Below are positions 35,200-38,364 of a DNA stretch of 38,364 nucleotides, one piece after another; position 1 is the first letter of the stretch, and every line of letters begins with the position of its first letter. Both the position numbers and the translations under genes were made by a program. The stretch covers positions 1-38,364 of the forward strand of contig JAFAMV010000027.1 in assembly GCA_019233055.1 (NCBI GenBank). The letters run 5' to 3'. This stretch comes from Curvibacter sp. (GTDB lineage: Bacteria; Pseudomonadota; Gammaproteobacteria; Burkholderiales; Burkholderiaceae_C). Below the pieces are notes generated by a model. The model searched no databases and was not told the DNA's origin. It saw only the letters and a program-made list of their open reading frames with translations.

Positions 35200-36251
35200 A
35201 GTTCGGTCTCGCCGTAGTCGGGCAACTGCAGCACGCCGGCGCGCTGCAGTGCGCCGAAGTCATGGACCCGGTTGCGCCCGTCCCGCTTGGCCTGGTAGAG
35301 CGCGCGGTCGGCGCGGCTGATGATCTCCTGGGCCGAGAAGTGCGGATCGATCAGCGTGAAGCCGATGCTCAGGGTCAATTGCCCGATCTGGGGGAAGAGG
35401 TGATCGGCGGTCTTCTGCCGCACCCGTTCGAACTGCTCGAGGGCTTCATCGGCGGTGGCCGCCGAGGTGATGGCCAGGAATTCCTCGCCGCCGTAGCGGT
35501 AGAGGAGGTCGTTCTTGCGGATGCTGGTGCCGATCAGCCGCGAGACCAGCAGGAGCACCTCGTCGCCCAGCACATGGCCGTAGCGGTCGTTGACGAGCTT
35601 GAAGTGGTCGATGTCGATGATGGCCAGCCAGCAGCTCTGGGGCGGAGGCTGGCGCCGGCCCTTGCCCGAGGCCTCCTGGTGGCCTTGCTGCAGCAGGGGC
35701 CACATGCGGTCCATGTTGAGTTCCAGGGCATGCCGGTTGTACAGCCCGGTGAGGCGGTCGCGCTGGCTCTCGTCGAGCAGGGCGAAGTAGTTCACATAGA
35801 CCTGCAGGATGCCGTTGACCACCGCGTTCTCGGTGTCGGTGATGGTGTGCGACAGCGTGAAGGTCAGGTAGCCCGAGATGGGCTCGATCATGGCCAGCGG
35901 ATAGACCATCAGACAGCCGTTGGGGCCGTCCCAGGTGCTGGGCTTGCCCGTCAGGCGCACATTGGTGATCAGTGCCTGCACATTGGCGGGCATCTCGACA
36001 CGGTGGTAGATGCGGTCGATGCGCTCGGTGACGCGCTCCACGCCCTGTTTGTCGATGGTCAGCTTGCGGTGCTGGTGGATGGCCTGGATGCACTCGCCAC
36101 CCGGGGCCGTCTTGTACATGGAGAGGTCGCTCACCCCCAGCACCGAGCCCAGGGTCTTGAGCAGTCCCTGCTCCAGCAATTCGCTGTCGCGGATTGCCGT
36201 CATGTTGGCCAGCTTTTCAAGGACAGTCTGTGTTCTGGAAAGCGTTGGCAT
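35193..36251 (-). CDS. Cytoplasmic diguanylate cyclase (GGDEF), second copy, with GAF-like sensor
   Basis: A 352-residue soluble protein. The N-terminal 10-155 region looks like a GAF-type sensor (LGSVLGVSDLSMYKTAP, CLMVYPLAMIEPISGYLTF), linked by a helix to a GGDEF domain. The active site YRYGGEEFLA holds GGEEF at 254-258, and an RxxD inhibitory site RKND is at 245-248. IDIDHFKLVNDRYGH carries the metal ligands. No membrane segment is seen. A 91-base gap separates it from the coiled-coil gene upstream, so it may belong to the same transcript as that gene and the response regulator, linking phosphorelay input to c-di-GMP output. That link is inference. Confidence 0.92.
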   Translation of the reverse strand: MPTLSRTQTVLEKLANMTAIRDSELLEQGLLKTLGSVLGVSDLSMYKTAPGGECIQAIHQHRKLTIDKQGVERVTERIDRIYHRVEMPANVQALITNVRLTGKPSTWDGPNGCLMVYPLAMIEPISGYLTFTLSHTITDTENAVVNGILQVYVNYFALLDESQRDRLTGLYNRHALELNMDRMWPLLQQGHQEASGKGRRQPPPQSCWLAIIDIDHFKLVNDRYGHVLGDEVLLLVSRLIGTSIRKNDLLYRYGGEEFLAITSAATADEALEQFERVRQKTADHLFPQIGQLTLSIGFTLIDPHFSAQEIISRADRALYQAKRDGRNRVHDFGALQRAGVLQLPDYGETELF

Positions 36252-36342
36252 GGGGGTTCAGATGGACACGAAAACTCACGGCGAAACGCCTCCGCCGATG
36301 TTAGAGGAGCCCGGACCGCAGCGCTGTGCAGTAGTTCTCGCT

Positions 36343-37257
36343 TCAGCCCATTTTGGAGTCGCCGGCGTCGGCATCACCCAAGGTGGAGTCCAGTTGCAGG
36401 AACTTCTCCTCGATGAAGCCTTTCTCGGCCTGAGTGCGTTGCATGGCCTTGTCCATCTGTTCGATGCGCGCCAGCAGTTCCTTCTCGCGCTGGGCCAGCA
36501 TGTCGATCTGTTCCTGCTGGTCCATGATCAGGCCGGACTGGTCCTCGGCCACGGCCGATTCTGCGGCCTGGCCGAAATGGGGCTGGGCGCTGATCTGTTC
36601 GCTGATCTGGTCCATCGACCGGTTGTTGCTGCTGGCCAGGGCCTCGGCGGCGGCGGCACGGTCGCGCGCCTGATTCAGTTGCTCCTGCAGCGACTGGGTC
36701 TTCTGCCGCAGGGCGTTCATCACCGTGACGTTGACGTCCTTGATCTCCTCGATCTCGGTGCGCATCTCGGTGTTGGAGATCGAGGCTTCTTCGAGCTGGT
36801 AGCGGGTCTGGTCGATCTCTTCCTGCAACTGGTGGTTGCGGGAGAGCGCCACATTCAGTTCGGACTGGAGCTTGGCCCGCATGTCTTCGATGGCCTGGAC
36901 CTCCTGGGGGGACACGGCGCCCGGGGCGCCGTTGCCATTGCCGTTGCCGACGGTGCCGTTCTTCTGCAGTTGTTCGATCAGGTTCTTCAGCCGGAAGACC
37001 ATCTCCGAGGCCTGGCGCAGTTGCGAGGCGTCGCGCATCGCATGGAAGTTGTTCAGCCGGTCCAGGGATCCCATCGCCGTCTTGGCAATGGACTTGAGCT
37101 GCAGGCCGGACTCCACGGTGTTGCGCGTGGCCTTGATGAGGTCGTGGCGGGTCTGCTCGGTGATGCTGAGGATCCTGAACAGCAGAAAAGCCGCTCCGAT
37201 GACGAAGACGATGTTGCTCAGGAAGACGAACAGGATCGCGAGATTGGCGACGCTCAT
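36343..37257 (-). CDS. Membrane-anchored coiled-coil protein, function unknown
   Basis: A 304-residue protein. Residues 5-29 form one N-terminal membrane helix (NLAILFVFLSNIVFVIGAAFLLF). Residues 30-95 are amphipathic, then a Gly/Asn linker (GNGNGNGAPG) leads to a long coiled coil (about 115-215) and a second one (about 245-290), with heptads such as LQSELNVALSRNHQLQEEID. No known catalytic domain is visible. The start overlaps the stop of the response regulator gene by 4 bases, so the two are translationally coupled and may form a complex at the membrane, for example as scaffold or signal transmitter. I do not recognise a named family. Confidence 0.75.
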   Translation of the reverse strand: MSVANLAILFVFLSNIVFVIGAAFLLFRILSITEQTRHDLIKATRNTVESGLQLKSIAKTAMGSLDRLNNFHAMRDASQLRQASEMVFRLKNLIEQLQKNGTVGNGNGNGAPGAVSPQEVQAIEDMRAKLQSELNVALSRNHQLQEEIDQTRYQLEEASISNTEMRTEIEEIKDVNVTVMNALRQKTQSLQEQLNQARDRAAAAEALASSNNRSMDQISEQISAQPHFGQAAESAVAEDQSGLIMDQQEQIDMLAQREKELLARIEQMDKAMQRTQAEKGFIEEKFLQLDSTLGDADAGDSKMG

Positions 37258-38261
37258 GGCTGCATCAGGAAGAAGGCGATCCGGCCCTCGCCATAGCCGG
37301 GGATGGAGAGACGGAAGTCCGAGCGGTGTTCGGTCTGGGCCATCACCTCGGCCAGCTTGGCGAAGGTGTTCTTCACCAGGCTGGTCTTGGCCAGCGACAC
37401 CTGCAGGGAGGCGGCACCGTCATCGGCCGCCAGGCATCGAGCGCTCTGCTCCAGAAAGTGATTGCTCTGCTGCAGCATGGCCTCGTCCGGCTTGTAGGCC
37501 GCCATCGCGCCGCGCACCTCGGGCGGCAGCCGACGCGAAGCGCCGCCGCCGACCATGCAGACCGCGTTCGAGTCCATGACCACGATCGCATGGATGCCCT
37601 TGCTGCCCTGCGCCGCGTAGAGGCCCAGGAAATTCACCGGTGTCAATTTGTCGAAATTGAATTTGTCGCCGGCCACCAGCCTGAAGGGGATCTGGCCCAG
37701 GGTCTGGGTCAGCACGGCCTTGAGCGCGGCCTCCGGGACGGGGCCTGACAAGGCTGCGGGGCGCTCGGCGGGCTCCGGGGCATTCTGGGCTTGGTCGGCG
37801 TCTGCGTCGGCCGTCTCGGGTGAGGGGGCCACGGGTGCGGCGTTGGTGGCGGTCGCCGCTGGCTCATCCGCCACGGTCGAGAGCAGGTCCGACACCGCCG
37901 TCGAGACGGCTTCCTGCAGCTCCCGGTCCTCGAATGGCTTGTGCAGGATGAAGACGGCGCCATTGACCTTGGCTTCGTTGAGCAGGGCCTCGGTCTTCTC
38001 GGTGGTGATGAAGCCGACCCGGATGTTCTTGTATTGCAGCTGGCGCAGGGCCTGCAGCATCTCAAGCCCTGACACCTTGGGCATGTGCCAGTCGGTGATG
38101 ACCAGGTGGGGCTGGAACCCTTCGATCATGTCGAGGGCCTGCTCTCCATCAGCGGCGGTGCGGATTTCAGGCTGGGGGTAGCCGCAGGTCAGGATGGACC
38201 GCCTGATGATGGCCTGCATGGCCCGGCTGTCGTCAACGATCAGGAACTTCAAAGGCTGCAT
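37254..38261 (-). CDS. Response regulator with unrecognised C-terminal (CheX/CheC-like?) domain
   Basis: A 335-residue protein. Residues 1-125 are a CheY-type receiver with acidic pair Asp10/Asp11, phospho-acceptor Asp57 (VITDWHMPKVSG), switch threonine 86 (FITTEK) and Lys108 (HKPF). A low-complexity Ala/Pro/Asp linker spans 130-175. The C-terminal 175-335 domain is not a DNA-binding, GGDEF or HD domain. Its patterns (IPFRLVAGDKFNF, GIHAIVVMDSNAVCMVGGG and a final GEGRIAFFLMQP) faintly recall the CheC/CheX phosphatase fold, but this is uncertain. The gene overlaps the coiled-coil gene, so phosphorylation probably alters that partner. No histidine kinase is in the window. Confidence 0.82.
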   Translation of the reverse strand: MQPLKFLIVDDSRAMQAIIRRSILTCGYPQPEIRTAADGEQALDMIEGFQPHLVITDWHMPKVSGLEMLQALRQLQYKNIRVGFITTEKTEALLNEAKVNGAVFILHKPFEDRELQEAVSTAVSDLLSTVADEPAATATNAAPVAPSPETADADADQAQNAPEPAERPAALSGPVPEAALKAVLTQTLGQIPFRLVAGDKFNFDKLTPVNFLGLYAAQGSKGIHAIVVMDSNAVCMVGGGASRRLPPEVRGAMAAYKPDEAMLQQSNHFLEQSARCLAADDGAASLQVSLAKTSLVKNTFAKLAEVMAQTEHRSDFRLSIPGYGEGRIAFFLMQP

Positions 38262-38364
38262 GAGGGATGGAGGGACGGGTTCGGAGGGAAATGGTGGTCA
38301 GGCCTAGGCATGGAACGGATCTAGCACAAACACGATGAGGGCATTTCCGGCCCGCTGGCTTCCA

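Overview
The window is GC-rich (roughly two thirds G+C by eye) and its core genes (trxA, rho, type B ribosomal protein L31, an AddAB-like repair pair, a divergent tesA/ABC-ATPase pair) look like a betaproteobacterium of the order Burkholderiales, perhaps near Leptothrix, Ideonella or Rubrivivax. The order and genus are inferred from gene content and protein resemblance; no search was run.

Region by region. 1-2265: a MATE transporter cut by the window edge and a GT39-like membrane glycosyltransferase, both on the minus strand. 2266-2532: rpmE2, with its own promoter and terminator. 2667-18605: fourteen tightly packed minus-strand genes that look like one catabolic operon. In transcription order they are a class II aldolase-like protein, a peptide/nickel-type ABC importer (binding protein, two permeases, fused double ATPase), a D-2-hydroxyacid dehydrogenase, an omega-aminotransferase, an acetylpolyamine amidohydrolase-like deacetylase, an EamA transporter, a GntR/FCD regulator, a second deacetylase, a hydroxylysine-kinase-like phosphotransferase, a phospho-lyase-like class III PLP enzyme and an M20 deacylase. 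18606-18998: intergenic, with adjacent palindromes upstream of this operon. 18999-19669: a vapBC toxin-antitoxin pair. 19912-21748: rho and trxA. 21847-29502: plus-strand AddB-like nuclease, AddA-like helicase-nuclease and a TIGR03862-type flavoprotein. 29510-31096: a small lipoprotein and a membrane diguanylate cyclase. 31286-33746: a cystathionine beta-lyase-like enzyme, a DUF2189-type membrane protein and a 63-residue charged protein that starts at TTG. 33788-35167: tesA-like esterase divergent from a LolD/YbbA-like ATPase. 35193-38261: a second diguanylate cyclase, a membrane-anchored coiled-coil protein and a response regulator with an unrecognised output domain.

The main observation is the 16 kb operon. 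It joins import, N-deacetylation (two HDAC-fold enzymes and an M20 enzyme), phosphorylation of a hydroxyl, phospho-lyase removal of phosphate plus ammonia, and transamination. This is the logic expected for breaking down an N-acylated vicinal amino alcohol, such as acetylated 2-hydroxyputrescine or a hydroxylysine derivative. The substrate is inference. The operon and vapBC lie between rho and rpmE2, genes I expect to be adjacent in many Burkholderiales, so this looks like an insertion into a core locus.
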